From NCBI GenBank assembly GCA_022769825.1, contig JALEJI010000011.1, positions 1 to 64,000 on the forward strand: DNA of 64,000 bases, given 5' to 3'. How positions within the stretch are numbered: position 1 is the first letter of the stretch; each line of letters begins with the position of its first letter. A program made the position numbers and the translations under genes. The notes under the pieces were generated by a model. It did not search any database. It saw nothing but the letters and a program-made list of their open reading frames with translations, and was not told where the DNA came from. Source of the DNA: Prevotella sp. (lineage in GTDB: Bacteria; Bacteroidota; Bacteroidia; Bacteroidales; Bacteroidaceae). Positions 47,738-59,300 of the stretch are shown piece after piece.

Positions 47738-48439
47738 ATGGACAAGCCGTCAATGAGCACCTGGGCTAAGACAATGGCAATAGCGGCAATGGCAATGTTG
47801 TCGCTAACGTGCGCGGCACAAGACGATCCTGAATATCGTCATGAGGTTGGCGTGGGAGCGGGCATGGCTGGGTATCTCGGCGACTACAACGGAAGCCTGA
47901 CGCGCGGCATGCAACCAGTAGCGAGCCTCATGTGGCGATACAACATAGACCCTTGGATGGCTTTGAGGCTGAACATGGGTTATGAGAAGATGAAAGGGTC
48001 TTCGAGAAATGTTGACACGTGGGATCCCGAGACCGCCCAAGGCGAATACACGTTCGGCAACAGTCTCTACGACATATCCATTGTCTACGAGTACAACTTC
48101 CTGCCGTTCGGCACAGGACGCGATTACAGGGGAGCAAAGCGCTTCACGCCTTTCGTCCTCGGCGGATTGGGACTGGGAATGTGCAAGACCACGGAAAAGA
48201 CAAGGACGGCAATGGAGCTGCCAATAGGCATAGGAGTGAAGTACAAGATAAACGAGAGGGTCAACCTCGGCCTCGAATGGGCCGTCAATTTCACGACAAG
48301 CGACTGGCTCGACGGCGTGAAAGACCCATACGGCATAGAGAGCAGCGGAATGTTCAAGAACACGGACGCCTTCCACAGGTTGCAACTGTCGCTGACCTAC
48401 AGCTTCTCGCCAAAATGCATTAACTGTAACAAAGAGTAA
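47738..48439 (+). CDS. DUF6089-like outer membrane beta-barrel protein
   Basis: EVGVGAGMAGYLGDYNGSLTRGMQP...; alternating barrel strands; precedes uppS-bamA. Confidence 0.7.
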   Translation: MDKPSMSTWAKTMAIAAMAMLSLTCAAQDDPEYRHEVGVGAGMAGYLGDYNGSLTRGMQPVASLMWRYNIDPWMALRLNMGYEKMKGSSRNVDTWDPETAQGEYTFGNSLYDISIVYEYNFLPFGTGRDYRGAKRFTPFVLGGLGLGMCKTTEKTRTAMELPIGIGVKYKINERVNLGLEWAVNFTTSDWLDGVKDPYGIESSGMFKNTDAFHRLQLSLTYSFSPKCINCNKE

Positions 48440-48454
48440 CAACATACTAAGAGC

Positions 48455-49216
48455 ATGACTTCGTGCAGTAACCATCAATCCAATACGGCTAACGCCCCGG
48501 TTCCCGAGAGCATCGCCATCATCATGGACGGTAACGGCCGTTGGGCTACAGAGAAAGGCAAGGACCGCTCGTTTGGCCATCAAGCCGGTGTAGAAACCGT
48601 TAGGCGCATAACGTCTGAATGTGTGCGGCTGGGAGTAAAACATCTCACGCTCTACACATTCTCCACGGAGAATTGGAACAGGCCACAGCCTGAGATACAC
48701 GCCTTGATGGGTCTCGTGCTGACAAGTTTGGAGGACGAGATTTTCATGAAGAACAACGTGCGTTTCCGCGTCATCGGAGACTTGAAGCGCCTTCCGGTGG
48801 AAGTGCAGGAAAAACTGCGCGAGACTGAAGAGCACACTCGCGACAACACGGCAATGACAATGGTGGTGGCATTGAGCTACTCATCGCGCTGGGAGATAAC
48901 AGAAGCCGTGAAAGACATCGCAAAGGAGTGGAAAGACACGGGCAAGCCAATTGAGGACATCAACGAGGACACCGTGACACGGCATCTGCAAACCAACTTC
49001 ATGCCTGACCCAGACCTGCTGATACGCACCGGAGGAGAATATCGCATAAGCAACTACCTGCTATGGCAAATAGCCTACACGGAACTGTATTTCACGCCCG
49101 TGTATTGGCCAGACTTCTCGGAAGAAGACCTGCACAAGGCCATTGAGAGTTACCAAAAGAGGCAACGAAGGTTCGGCAAGACCGAGTCGCAAGTTGACCC
49201 CACATTAAATAAATAA
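48455..49216 (+). CDS. uppS: Isoprenyl transferase (undecaprenyl diphosphate synthase)
   Basis: [69 protein letters not shown]. Confidence 0.97.
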   Translation: MTSCSNHQSNTANAPVPESIAIIMDGNGRWATEKGKDRSFGHQAGVETVRRITSECVRLGVKHLTLYTFSTENWNRPQPEIHALMGLVLTSLEDEIFMKNNVRFRVIGDLKRLPVEVQEKLRETEEHTRDNTAMTMVVALSYSSRWEITEAVKDIAKEWKDTGKPIEDINEDTVTRHLQTNFMPDPDLLIRTGGEYRISNYLLWQIAYTELYFTPVYWPDFSEEDLHKAIESYQKRQRRFGKTESQVDPTLNK

Positions 49217-49313
49217 GGAAATAAGAACAAGGAAGAATTTGGGAGAAAAACTGACGACATCGCGACATAAACGAGCCACAGCTTTCCTGTCTTCAACCCG
49301 CAACAAGTAATAA

Positions 49314-51938
49314 ATGCACTACAACAAGAAGAAAGTAGCAGCTGCAATCATCGCCATGGCATGCAGCCTTGGCATAGAGGCACAAGAACGCATCGTACAC
49401 CCCGACATCACTTACGCCGGCACGCCACGCAATTTGGTCATCGGAGGCTTTTCAGTCTCTGGCATGGATGGCTATGAGGACTATATGCTTACGGGCATAT
49501 CAGGACTCACGGTCGGACAGCACATAGCCGTACCTGGCACCGATATAACCGATGCCGTGAAACGATATTGGAAACACGGTCTGTTCTCTGACGTGCAAAT
49601 TTCCGCCGACTCCATCGTTGGCGACAAGATATTCCTGCATATAGCCTTAAAGCCAAGGCCAAGGGTGTCTACAATCAATTATTATGGATTGAAGAAGACT
49701 GAGCGAGAGGACATGGAAAAGAAACTCGGCATATTGAAAGGCGGACAAATAACGCCTAACATGATTGACCGCGCGAAAATCCTCGCAAAGAAATATTTTG
49801 ATGACAAGGGCTATAAGAACGCTGACATTGAGATAAACCAAAAAGACGACCTCTCAAAGAAAAACCAAGTCATCCTCGACATCGTGATAGACAAGAAGTC
49901 GAAGATGAAGGTACGCAACATCTTCCTTGAAGGCAACGAGCAGCTCAAGTCTTCACGTATCAAGGGCGGACTGTTCAGGAAAGGCGCGTTCGCCAAGACC
50001 CACGAGGCTGGCAAGCTGTCTTCTTTCCTCAAGCCGAAGAAGTTTACGCCTGAGCGTTGGAAAGAAGACAAGGAAAAACTCATCGAGAAATACAACGAGT
50101 TGGGTTATCGCGATGCCGCAATCCTTGGCGACAGCGTTTGGAACAACGACCCGAAGCACGTGAACGTGTGGATTAAGGTATCGGAAGGACAGAAATATCA
50201 TATCAGGAAGATCCATTGGGTGGGTAATACCGTTTACACTACCGACTACCTGCAACGCGTTTTGGGCATGAACCCTGGCGACGTGTACAACCAGAAGCTC
50301 CTCGACAAGCGATTGAAGAGCGACGACGACGCCGTGGGCAACCTTTATTACAACAACGGCTACGTGTTCTCAAACATAGACCCTGTGGAGCAAAACATCG
50401 AGGGAGACTCCATCGACCTCGAGATGCGAGTGCAAGAAGGCCCACAGGCTCACCTGTCACACGTGCGCATCTACGGTAACAACCGTCTTTACGAGAACGT
50501 GGTGCGTCGTGAGTTGCGCACAAAACCTGGCGACCTCTTCTCAAAGGACGCCATCATGAGGTCGTATCGTGAGATAGCGAGCATGGGACACTTCGACCCA
50601 GAGAAGATCAACCCGGACGTGAAGCCTGACTACGAGTCGGGAACAGTGGACTTGAACTGGATGCTTGAACAGAAGTCGAACGACCAGATAGAATTCTCGC
50701 TCGGTTGGGGACAGACTGGCATCATTGGCCGTATCGGATTAACACTCAACAATTTCTCAATGGCAAACTTGTTCCGCAAGAACAAGGAGCACCGCGGCAT
50801 TCTGCCTATCGGTGATGGAGAGAAGCTGTCGATAAGCGCGCAGACCAACGGTACTTACTACCAGAGCTACAACGCCTCCTACTCCACCAACTGGTTCGGC
50901 GGTAAGCGACCAAACCAGTTCTCTATTGGTTTATACTATTCAAAGCAGACGGACATCAACAGTAACTACTGGAACCAGTCGGCGTACAACAACTATTATT
51001 ATAATATGTACGGCTACAACTCGTACGGTTATAATTATTCCAACTACGAGAACTATTACGACCCGAACAAGTACATCCAGATGTTCGGCGCTTCGCTTGG
51101 TTGGGGTAAACGCCTGCGCTGGCCTGACGATTACTTCACGCTCTCGGTGCAAGCCGCATACACACGCTACATGCTGAAAAACTGGCGTTACTTCTACCTC
51201 ATGACAAACGGTAATGCCAACAACCTCAACTTCAGCATCTCGCTGAGCCGCGCCTCTACCGACAACCAGCTCTACCCAAGAACGGGTTCCGAGTTCAGCG
51301 CGAGCGTGACCCTCACTCCGCCATGGTCGCTGTGGGACGGCAAAGACTACAAGCATCTCGCCACCAATCCCAACTCGCCAACTTACGTCAACGAGCAAAA
51401 GAAGAAATACACATGGATTGAGTATCACAAGTGGTCATTCAAGTCGAAGACTTACACCGCTCTCAGCAACGGACAGAAGTGCTTCGTGCTCATGACAAGG
51501 GCTGACTTGGGTCTGCTCGGCAGCTACAACAAGTATAAGGAGTCGCCATTCGAAACGTTCTACATGGGTGGCGACGGCATGAGCGGCTACTCGTCATACG
51601 CTGGCGAGGAGACCATCGGACTGCGTGGATACGAGAATGGTTCAATAGCTTACAATGGCTATGCATACGACCGCTTTACCTTAGAGCTTCGTTATCCGTT
51701 CCTTCTCGGCAACACCACCATATATGGCCTCACGTTCCTTGAGGGCGGTAACGCCTGGAGCAAGATACGACAGTTCAACCCGTTTGACATGAAACGCTCT
51801 GCAGGCGTGGGTGTGCGCATCTACCTGCCTATGGTGGGACTCATGGGTATCGACTGGGGCTACGGCTTCGACAAGGACAACGTGAACAACCGCAAGGGCG
51901 GCTCTCAATTCCACTTCGTGCTGGGACAGGAGTTCTAA
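49314..51938 (+). CDS. bamA: Outer membrane protein assembly factor BamA
   Basis: Successive POTRA domains and an Omp85 barrel (SLGWGQTGIIGRIGLTLNNFSMANLF; C-terminal GSQFHFVLGQEF). Confidence 0.96.
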   Translation: MHYNKKKVAAAIIAMACSLGIEAQERIVHPDITYAGTPRNLVIGGFSVSGMDGYEDYMLTGISGLTVGQHIAVPGTDITDAVKRYWKHGLFSDVQISADSIVGDKIFLHIALKPRPRVSTINYYGLKKTEREDMEKKLGILKGGQITPNMIDRAKILAKKYFDDKGYKNADIEINQKDDLSKKNQVILDIVIDKKSKMKVRNIFLEGNEQLKSSRIKGGLFRKGAFAKTHEAGKLSSFLKPKKFTPERWKEDKEKLIEKYNELGYRDAAILGDSVWNNDPKHVNVWIKVSEGQKYHIRKIHWVGNTVYTTDYLQRVLGMNPGDVYNQKLLDKRLKSDDDAVGNLYYNNGYVFSNIDPVEQNIEGDSIDLEMRVQEGPQAHLSHVRIYGNNRLYENVVRRELRTKPGDLFSKDAIMRSYREIASMGHFDPEKINPDVKPDYESGTVDLNWMLEQKSNDQIEFSLGWGQTGIIGRIGLTLNNFSMANLFRKNKEHRGILPIGDGEKLSISAQTNGTYYQSYNASYSTNWFGGKRPNQFSIGLYYSKQTDINSNYWNQSAYNNYYYNMYGYNSYGYNYSNYENYYDPNKYIQMFGASLGWGKRLRWPDDYFTLSVQAAYTRYMLKNWRYFYLMTNGNANNLNFSISLSRASTDNQLYPRTGSEFSASVTLTPPWSLWDGKDYKHLATNPNSPTYVNEQKKKYTWIEYHKWSFKSKTYTALSNGQKCFVLMTRADLGLLGSYNKYKESPFETFYMGGDGMSGYSSYAGEETIGLRGYENGSIAYNGYAYDRFTLELRYPFLLGNTTIYGLTFLEGGNAWSKIRQFNPFDMKRSAGVGVRIYLPMVGLMGIDWGYGFDKDNVNNRKGGSQFHFVLGQEF

Positions 51939-52029
51939 ACGCGTCTGAGACCGACGGTCTAAACGTTTCATCATGTAGAGCGTAACAAAAAATACAAATC
52001 ATTCGTCTAAAAGAATAAACATAACAAAA

Positions 52030-52563
52030 ATGAAGAACAAAAACATTTTCAAGTGTATTGCGCTTATGGCGATGATGCTTGCGTTGCCACTTATAGGCCA
52101 CGCGCAGAAATTCGCTCTCATAGATATGGAATATATCCTGAAGAACATTCCAGCCTACGAGCGTGCCAACGAACAGTTGAACCAAGCCACAAAGAAATGG
52201 CAGGCTGAGGTGGAGGCCCTCAACACGGAAGCCTCTACCATGTACAAGAACTACCAAAACGAGCTCGTATTCCTATCAAAGGAACAAAAGAAAGCCAAGC
52301 AAGAGGAGATAATGAACAAGGAAAAGGCCGCGGCAGAGCTCAAGCAGAAGTATTTCTCGCCTGAGGGAGAGTTGTACAAGAAGCGTGAGAGCCTCATGCA
52401 GCCCATACAAGAGGAAATCTACAACGCCGTGAAGGAAATAGCTGACCTCAGGGGATATAGCCTCGTGCTCGACCGTGCGTCGGACACTGCCATAATCTTC
52501 GGCTCACCCAAGATAGACATCTCCGATGAGGTGTTGCGCAAGCTCGGTTACTCGCCTCGCTAA
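52030..52563 (+). CDS. OmpH/Skp family periplasmic chaperone
   Basis: Signal peptide, FALIDMEYILKNIPAYERANEQLNQATKKWQAEVEAL. Confidence 0.93.
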   Translation: MKNKNIFKCIALMAMMLALPLIGHAQKFALIDMEYILKNIPAYERANEQLNQATKKWQAEVEALNTEASTMYKNYQNELVFLSKEQKKAKQEEIMNKEKAAAELKQKYFSPEGELYKKRESLMQPIQEEIYNAVKEIADLRGYSLVLDRASDTAIIFGSPKIDISDEVLRKLGYSPR

Positions 52564-52625
52564 AGCGACACTCGGCGCCATGCCAAGAATAGAATAAAAA
52601 CTATAAACAAATAACACAAACAACA

Positions 52626-53120
52626 ATGAAAAAACTTTTATTATTCATCATGCTGATGGCACCGCTTGCCACTTTCGCACAGAAGTTTGGCAAGGTAAAC
52701 ACACAGACCATCATGCAAGCGTTGCCCGACATCGCAAAGGTTAACGGCGAGCTTCAGGCACAGCAGAAGACTTACGAGAACGACCTTAAGGGCATGCAAG
52801 ACGAGCTCACACGCCAAAACGAGGCTTACGAGAAGGGTAAGAGCACTATGAACCCAACTCAACAGAAGCAAAAGGAGCAGGAGCTTCAGACTCTTTACCA
52901 AAAGATTCAGCAGACTTATCAGGACAACTCACAGGCTCTGCAAAAGAAGCAGCAAGAACTCATGCAGCCTATCGTGACAAAGGTGCGCAATGCCATTGAC
53001 GCAGTGGGTAAGGCCGGTGGCTACACGTTCATCTTCGAGGATGGCGTGGCTGTCTACACAGGCACTAACGTCGAGGATGTCACATCCAAGGTGCAGGCCG
53101 AGATTTCCAAGATGAAGTAA
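52626..53120 (+). CDS. OmpH/Skp family periplasmic chaperone
   Basis: FGKVNTQTIMQALPDIAKVNGELQAQQKTYENDLKGMQDEL. Confidence 0.93.
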   Translation: MKKLLLFIMLMAPLATFAQKFGKVNTQTIMQALPDIAKVNGELQAQQKTYENDLKGMQDELTRQNEAYEKGKSTMNPTQQKQKEQELQTLYQKIQQTYQDNSQALQKKQQELMQPIVTKVRNAIDAVGKAGGYTFIFEDGVAVYTGTNVEDVTSKVQAEISKMK

Positions 53121-53141
53121 ACAATACCTTTGGGAACAAAC

Positions 53142-53172
53142 AAGGGGCGGCAGTGCAATGCCGCCCTCATAA
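53142..53172 (+). terminator. Hairpin between the second and third OmpH genes
   Basis: GGGCGGCA (53145-53152) / TGCCGCCC (53159-53166); weak U tract. Confidence 0.6.
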
Positions 53173-53192
53173 TTTCAGACTTTTAACCAACC

Positions 53193-53756
53193 ATGAAGAA
53201 ACTCATCCTCTTTTTCATCGCCACGGCAACAATGCTTTCAGCCAACGCCCAATCAGAGAACACGATGCCTGATCAAGCAACCATGACCGTCAACAAAGAT
53301 GGCCAGCAACCTGCCATTCGCTTCGGTTATCTCAGTTGTGACAGCGTGCTACATTCCATGCCGGAATACAACGCGGCAATGAAAAACCTCAAAGAGCTGA
53401 AAGCGAAATATGACAGTGAAATGAAGCGCGTGGAAGATGAGTTCAACAACAAGTACGAGCTATTCCTCGAGGGACAAAGCGACTTCGCGCCATCAATAAG
53501 GCAAAAGCGTCAAGCCGAACTGCAAGAGCTCATGGAGAAAAACATGGCTTTCAAGGAAGAGGCGCGCCGCCTTCTTGAAAAAGCCAAGCTTGAAGCCCTC
53601 ACACCACTGAAAAAGACCATACAGGCGACAATCACCCGCATTGGCCAGCAAAGAGGTCTCGCCTTTGTCGTGAACACCGATGGAGGCAACATGCCCTACC
53701 TCAGCACAATAATGGGCGAAGACATTACGGAAGAGGTCATAAAGGCCTCAAGATGA
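53193..53756 (+). CDS. OmpH/Skp family protein (third paralog)
   Basis: FGYLSCDSVLHSMPEYNAAMKNLKELKAKYDSEMKRVEDEFNNKYE. Confidence 0.88.
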   Translation: MKKLILFFIATATMLSANAQSENTMPDQATMTVNKDGQQPAIRFGYLSCDSVLHSMPEYNAAMKNLKELKAKYDSEMKRVEDEFNNKYELFLEGQSDFAPSIRQKRQAELQELMEKNMAFKEEARRLLEKAKLEALTPLKKTIQATITRIGQQRGLAFVVNTDGGNMPYLSTIMGEDITEEVIKASR

Positions 53757-53760
53757 TAGT

Positions 53761-54612
53761 ATGCAAGATAAAAATACTATTCTTTTACCACAAGGGTCAG
53801 GACCGATTGGTGTCTTCGACTCTGGCTACGGAGGCTTGACCATCCTTCACGGTATCAGGCAGACGTTGCCTCAATACGACTATATTTATCTTGGCGACAA
53901 CGCCAGGGCTCCCTATGGCCCAAGGTCTTTCGACGTGGTATATGAGTTCACAAGGCAGGCCGTGGAACGATTGTTTTCCATGGGTTGCCAACTCGTCATC
54001 ATAGGATGCAACACCGCGTCGGCAAAGGCGCTACGCTCTATCCAACAAAACGACCTGCCCAACTGGGACCAAAGAAGACGCGTGCTCGGCGTCATAAGGC
54101 CAACGGCTGAAATCATAGGAGACATCACAAGAAACAATCATGTCGGACTGCTCGCAACCGAGGGAACGGTGAAGAGCCAAAGCTACGACATGGAGATACA
54201 TAAGTTGTGGCCCGACATCAAGGTCACGGGACAGGCTTGCCCATTCTGGGTGCCATTGGTGGAATATAACGAGGCCGACTCGCCTGGTGCCGACTACTTC
54301 GTGAAAAAACGAATAGACCAACTCCTTAGAAAAGATCCGGAAATAGACTCCATAATCCTCGGCTGCACCCATTTCCCGTTGCTCATGCCGAAGATTCTAA
54401 AATACACTCCACCGGGCATAACCATTGTGCCACAAGGTGAATACGTGGCAAGCAAATTGAAAGACTATCTAAGAAGGCATCCTGAGATGGAGACTCTGCT
54501 CACAAAAGGCGGTGACGTGAAATACTTCTCAACGGAAAACGCGTCTAAGTTCATGGCATCAGCCTCCATCTTCCTCCACGAGAGGATTAAAGCGACACAT
54601 ATAGATTTATAA
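53761..54612 (+). CDS. murI: Glutamate racemase
   Basis: IGVFDSGYGGLTILHGIRQTLPQYDYIYLGDNARAPYGPRS; VIIGCNTASAKAL; IILGCTHFPLL. Confidence 0.97.
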   Translation: MQDKNTILLPQGSGPIGVFDSGYGGLTILHGIRQTLPQYDYIYLGDNARAPYGPRSFDVVYEFTRQAVERLFSMGCQLVIIGCNTASAKALRSIQQNDLPNWDQRRRVLGVIRPTAEIIGDITRNNHVGLLATEGTVKSQSYDMEIHKLWPDIKVTGQACPFWVPLVEYNEADSPGADYFVKKRIDQLLRKDPEIDSIILGCTHFPLLMPKILKYTPPGITIVPQGEYVASKLKDYLRRHPEMETLLTKGGDVKYFSTENASKFMASASIFLHERIKATHIDL

Positions 54613-54635
54613 AACCAAACAGTAAATAATAAAAC

Positions 54636-54971
54636 ATGCAAGAAACAAGACAAAACAAGATAGCGCGACTGCTTCAAAAGGAGCTCGCTGAGATTTTCCA
54701 AGGCCAAACTCGCCAAACCCACGGCATTCTCGTGAGCGTGACGCGTGTTAGGGTAAGTCCAGACCTTAGTATCTGCACCGCTTACCTCAGCATCTTCCCG
54801 CCTGAAAAGGCAAAAGACCTTCTCGACAACATCCGCAAGAACGAGAAGACCATACGCTACGACCTTGGAAAGCGTGTGCACAACCAGCTGCGCATCATAC
54901 CTGAGTTACGGTTCTTCCAGGACGACAGCCTCGACTATATCGAGCATATTGACAGCCTGCTGAAAAAGTAA
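54636..54971 (+). CDS. rbfA: 30S ribosome-binding factor A
   Basis: RQNKIARLLQKELAEIFQ...VSVTRVRVSPDLSICTAYLSIFP...IRYDLGKRVHNQLRIIPELRFFQDDSLDYIEHI. Confidence 0.94.
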   Translation: MQETRQNKIARLLQKELAEIFQGQTRQTHGILVSVTRVRVSPDLSICTAYLSIFPPEKAKDLLDNIRKNEKTIRYDLGKRVHNQLRIIPELRFFQDDSLDYIEHIDSLLKK

Positions 54972-55004
54972 CAACACTCTCTAAGACAAAAACTATCACC
55001 AACG

Positions 55005-56231
55005 GTGAACTTCCCATTTTTCATAGCTCGGCGTTACCTCTTCTCCAAGAAGAAGACCCACGCCATAAACGTCATTTCCATAATCTCTGTCATTGGCGTG
55101 GCTGTGGCAACCATGGCTCTCGTCATCGTCATGTCGGTGTTCAACGGCTTCCACGACCTCGTGGCCAGTTTCTTCACCAACTTCGACCCACAGCTCAAGG
55201 TGGTTCCTGTCACGGGAAAGTCGGTTGCTGCCGATGATCCTGCGCTATACAAGATTAAGAAACTGCCGCAGATTGATGTCGCCACGGAGACTTTCGAGGA
55301 CATGGCCCTTGCCGTCTACAAAGGCAGGCAAGCCATGGTTACGATAAAAGGCGTGGACGACAACTTCGCCGACCTTACGCATATCACCGACATCCTCTAC
55401 GGCGACGGGCAATTCAAGCTCCACACGGCCAACCTCGAATATGGCACGCCGGGCATTCGGCTTGCCAACAACTTGGGCCTTGGCGCCAGATGGGACAACT
55501 ACCTGCGCATCTACGCGCCACAACGTCAGGGACAGCTCGACATGAGCAACATGGAAGGTGGATTCGTGCTCGACTCTTTGCTTTCCAGTGGAGTCGTCTT
55601 CACGGTGAACAACAGCAAATACGACAAGGGCTATATACTCACTTCTCTCGGCTTCGCGAGAAGGCTTTTCGATGCCCAGGGCGAACTGACGGCCTTGGAA
55701 CTGCGACTGAAACCTGGCTCCAACTTCGATGCCGTGAAGAGCGACATACAGGACATAGCCGGAAAACGTTTCAAGGTGGAGGACAGGTATGAGCAACAAG
55801 CCGACACGTTCAAGATCATGGAGATTGAAAAGCTCATGGCCTATATCTTCCTGACGTTCATCCTCGTAGTGGCTTGCTTCAACATCATCGGCTCACTGTC
55901 CATGCTCATCATCGACAAGAAGGACGATGTGGCTACCTTGCGCAACCTCGGCGCCACCGACAAGCAGATTACCAGGGTCTTCCTCTTCGAGGGCAGAATG
56001 ATATCTGTCATTGGCGCGCTCATCGGCATTGGCGTTGGACTGCTCCTGTGCTTGCTCCAGCAACAGTATGGCTTGGTCAGCATGGGCAGTGGCGACAACT
56101 TCGTGGTCAACGCCTATCCCGTCAGCGTTCACTATTCCGACGTGTTCATCATCTTCCTCACCGTCATCGCCGCTGGTTGGTTGGCGGTGTATTACCCCGT
56201 AAGGGCACTGAGCAAACGCTTATTGAGTTAA
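55005..56231 (+). CDS. FtsX-like ABC transporter permease (LolC/LolE type), GTG start
   Basis: FFIARRYLFSKKKTHAINVISIISVIGVAVATMALVIVMSVFNGF; C-terminal FtsX TM segments. Confidence 0.93.
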   Translation: MNFPFFIARRYLFSKKKTHAINVISIISVIGVAVATMALVIVMSVFNGFHDLVASFFTNFDPQLKVVPVTGKSVAADDPALYKIKKLPQIDVATETFEDMALAVYKGRQAMVTIKGVDDNFADLTHITDILYGDGQFKLHTANLEYGTPGIRLANNLGLGARWDNYLRIYAPQRQGQLDMSNMEGGFVLDSLLSSGVVFTVNNSKYDKGYILTSLGFARRLFDAQGELTALELRLKPGSNFDAVKSDIQDIAGKRFKVEDRYEQQADTFKIMEIEKLMAYIFLTFILVVACFNIIGSLSMLIIDKKDDVATLRNLGATDKQITRVFLFEGRMISVIGALIGIGVGLLLCLLQQQYGLVSMGSGDNFVVNAYPVSVHYSDVFIIFLTVIAAGWLAVYYPVRALSKRLLS

Positions 56232-56314
56232 CTAGACCATCAAATGCGGCATAAGCCTTTAGGATAGACTTATGCCTTTAGACAAACACATTCCACACAT
56301 TTTTTAATACGAAG

Positions 56315-56354
56315 AAACGGCTGGTAGCTCACGATGGAGCCGCCAGCCGTTTTT
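56315..56354. terminator. Terminator between convergent permease and GH31 genes
   Basis: AAACGGCTGG ... CCAGCCGTTTTT with inner GCTC/GAGC. Confidence 0.85.
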
Positions 56355-56375
56355 CCGTGGTTTTAGCCTTGTCGC

Positions 56376-59300
56376 TTAAAAGTCGAGCTCATTCAAGTTC
56401 TTGTCCACGGCCATACCCTTAGGAGCCTGTTGCTTCACCGTGAACGATCGCACGGCCTTGAAATGCAATTCGCAGAGTGTCTCGTCGCCATTGAGCGTGG
56501 CCTGGTTGTCCACGTTGGCGAATGTTGGGTACAGCACTTGTGAGCCATCGCTGTGGTGTCTGTCATAAGTCATGTTGCGCATGTCCTTTGCAGCCACTGC
56601 CTCGGCCTTCACGAACCTCATGTCTTGCGGACGATAAGGAAGCACGAAGTTGAACGCGTTGACCGATTGCATGCCATGACCTTTAACCTTCACCGTGACG
56701 TCATCGCCAGCCTTGTATGCCTTTTTATCGTACTCATAAGAGAACTTGCCAGCCAAAGGCGTGTTGTGGCCATCATCATAGACGCCTCCGTCGAGCTTTG
56801 TCGTCACGTTGGATATGTCATAAGCGTCTATCAAGCCATTGTTGTTAACGTCGCCCACGGAGATATAACCGTCAAAGTCGGAGTCGCCTTTCTTCAAGCC
56901 AGTATAGTTCATGTACGAAGTCAAGTCGTTGTCGTCAATCTTGCCATCGTTGTTGATGTCACCAGGGATTAGCGTCTTGGTTCCCGGCACCTTGAAGACA
57001 TAGAGTTCACGTCCCGAGCCGAAGCCGCCTACGGCGTCAAGCACCTTCACCTTGACATAGCGAGCCTCAGGATGTGATGTCAGCTTCACCTCCTTAGTCT
57101 GGGCGTTACGCGCCCACGTCTGCTCACCAATTTCCGTCCACGTCTTGCCATCGCGGCTCACCTGTATGTCGGCGCGCGTTATCGTGCCGTTGCCGGCGTC
57201 GGCACGCGGCAGATACTGAATCTTGTCGAGCGTGCTGATGCCGTGAAGGTCTACCGTGAAATCAAACGGCACCGCCTTGCTATAATAATATGTGTGCCAG
57301 ATGTCGCCCGTAGTGGCGAAGTCGAAGAGGTGCTCTATGCCGAAGCCTTCCATGTCCTTCGCCGTCGATGTGGCGGTGAGGCCATGGAGCGCGAATTCCA
57401 ATGGGTTCACGGCCGTGCGCACGTGCAGCGGTGTCCACTCGCCTACTCCACTGGCGTTGACCGCACGCACCTTGAAGTCATAGTCGGTCTGTGGCGTGAG
57501 GTCGTTAAAGGTCAACTCGTTGCCGCGTATCGTGGAATAGTTCTCGCCCTGGAACTCCACCTCATAATAATCGGCGTTGTCCACGCTCTTCCATTTCGGC
57601 GTTACGGAATATGGTTGCACGTCGGCCTTGAGCAGCTGTGGCGCGGCAAGTGTGCCCGTGCTCTTCTTCAGCCCGTTGTCCTTGGCCAACTTCACGAATC
57701 CCTTCACGGTCAGCGCCACGTCGTTTGCCGTGATGTCGGTCTTGGCTATGCGAACGGTAATGCATGGGGTCTTCTTCACGCTGAACGACGCGCTCGGCGA
57801 GCCTGGCGTTGAGAAACGGTTAAGCTCAGGAGCCTCATCATAGCTCCACGTGTTCTCACCCGAAGCCGCCTCGCTCAATGCCACTTTCTTTCCGCCTATC
57901 GTGGCTGTCACCTTTGAAGGCTTGGCGTCGCAATTGATTAGGAGCGTAGTGCCCTGCTGGGTGGTCTGCCCGTCAAACTTGCCTTGCGTCTTGCTGATGT
58001 GTATGTCTAATTCGCCCTTTGCCTTCAAGTCTGACGTGACGAGCGTGGTGGCGGATTCGCCCTTGAGATAGCCCTCCGTCACGCCATCGTCATCATAGAG
58101 TGTGAACGACGACTGGCCGTCAGGATAAATCTCGAACACGCGTGTCGACTTGTCTATCTGCGACGGATTGTTGTTGGCGTTGTTCATCGGGATTATTGCC
58201 CCGGCCTTTACAAACAGCGGCAACTTCCACAACGGCGCGTCATAATCATTGAGTATGCGTCCGCCATCATAGGTCGCGCCCGTGAAGTAGTCGTACCATG
58301 TGCCCTTTGGCAGGTAGATGCCGTTTCGCTTGTCGTTGCCTTGCTTGTCTGCAGCCGTGTTCTGGTATATTGGTGCCACGAGCAGCGATGGGCCATACAT
58401 GTACTGGTAGCGTGTAGCCGTGCCCAGGGTGTAATCGGATGGGGCGTCGAGGAACATGGCCCTGATGAGCGGCTTGCCTGTCACAGCCTCATGTGCGCAA
58501 GAATAGCTATACGGCAAAATCATCGACTTCAGCTTCAGGTATGAGCGGTTTATGCTCGTCGCCGGCTCGCCAAGGGCGCTGGGGTATTTCGGGTTGGCGC
58601 CCCATCCGTCCATGTTGAGCTGCATTGGCGAGAACGCCTTCCACTGGAAGTCGCGGATATTCACAATCTGGTTCTTGCCACCGAATATGCCGTCCATGTC
58701 GCTCGTGATGTTGCCCATGCCCGACAGTCCCGCGCCTATATACGTGGGAATGTGGAAACGAATGTATTCCCACTCGCCACCAGTCTGGTCGCCCGACCAC
58801 ACGCCGCCGTAGCGCTGCGTGCCGGCCCATCCGTCGAGCGTGATGATAAACGGGCGCGCGTTGTTGCCATAGTAAGGCATCACGCCCGCCACGTCGGCAA
58901 TGCCATTAAGGCCAAACGAGTAGCCGGCGCCTACCCACGCCACGTCGGTCTTCAGCACGCGCACGCCTGCGTCGCGCACCTCTTTCACGATGTCACGTTG
59001 AAGCAAGGCCGGTATGGAGTCTATCGGGTGAAGGTTCGACTGTGTCCACAAGCCTATCTCCACGCCGTTCTTGCGGGCATAGTCGCCAAAGCTCTTCAGG
59101 TTGGCAATGTTGCCGTCGAGCGTCGAGGTCTGGCCGTAGCCGGCGCCGTAGCCGTCGTTTGGCAGCACCCATCCCAATGGCAGGTCGTTATTTTTGTACC
59201 TGTCCACCACGGCGCGGGCGGAGAACTGATAGTTGTTCTTTTCCCCGTTCAGGCTTTCCTTTATGCCGCCGTTGTCTTTCTGGCTCTCCTTGTATCGTTT

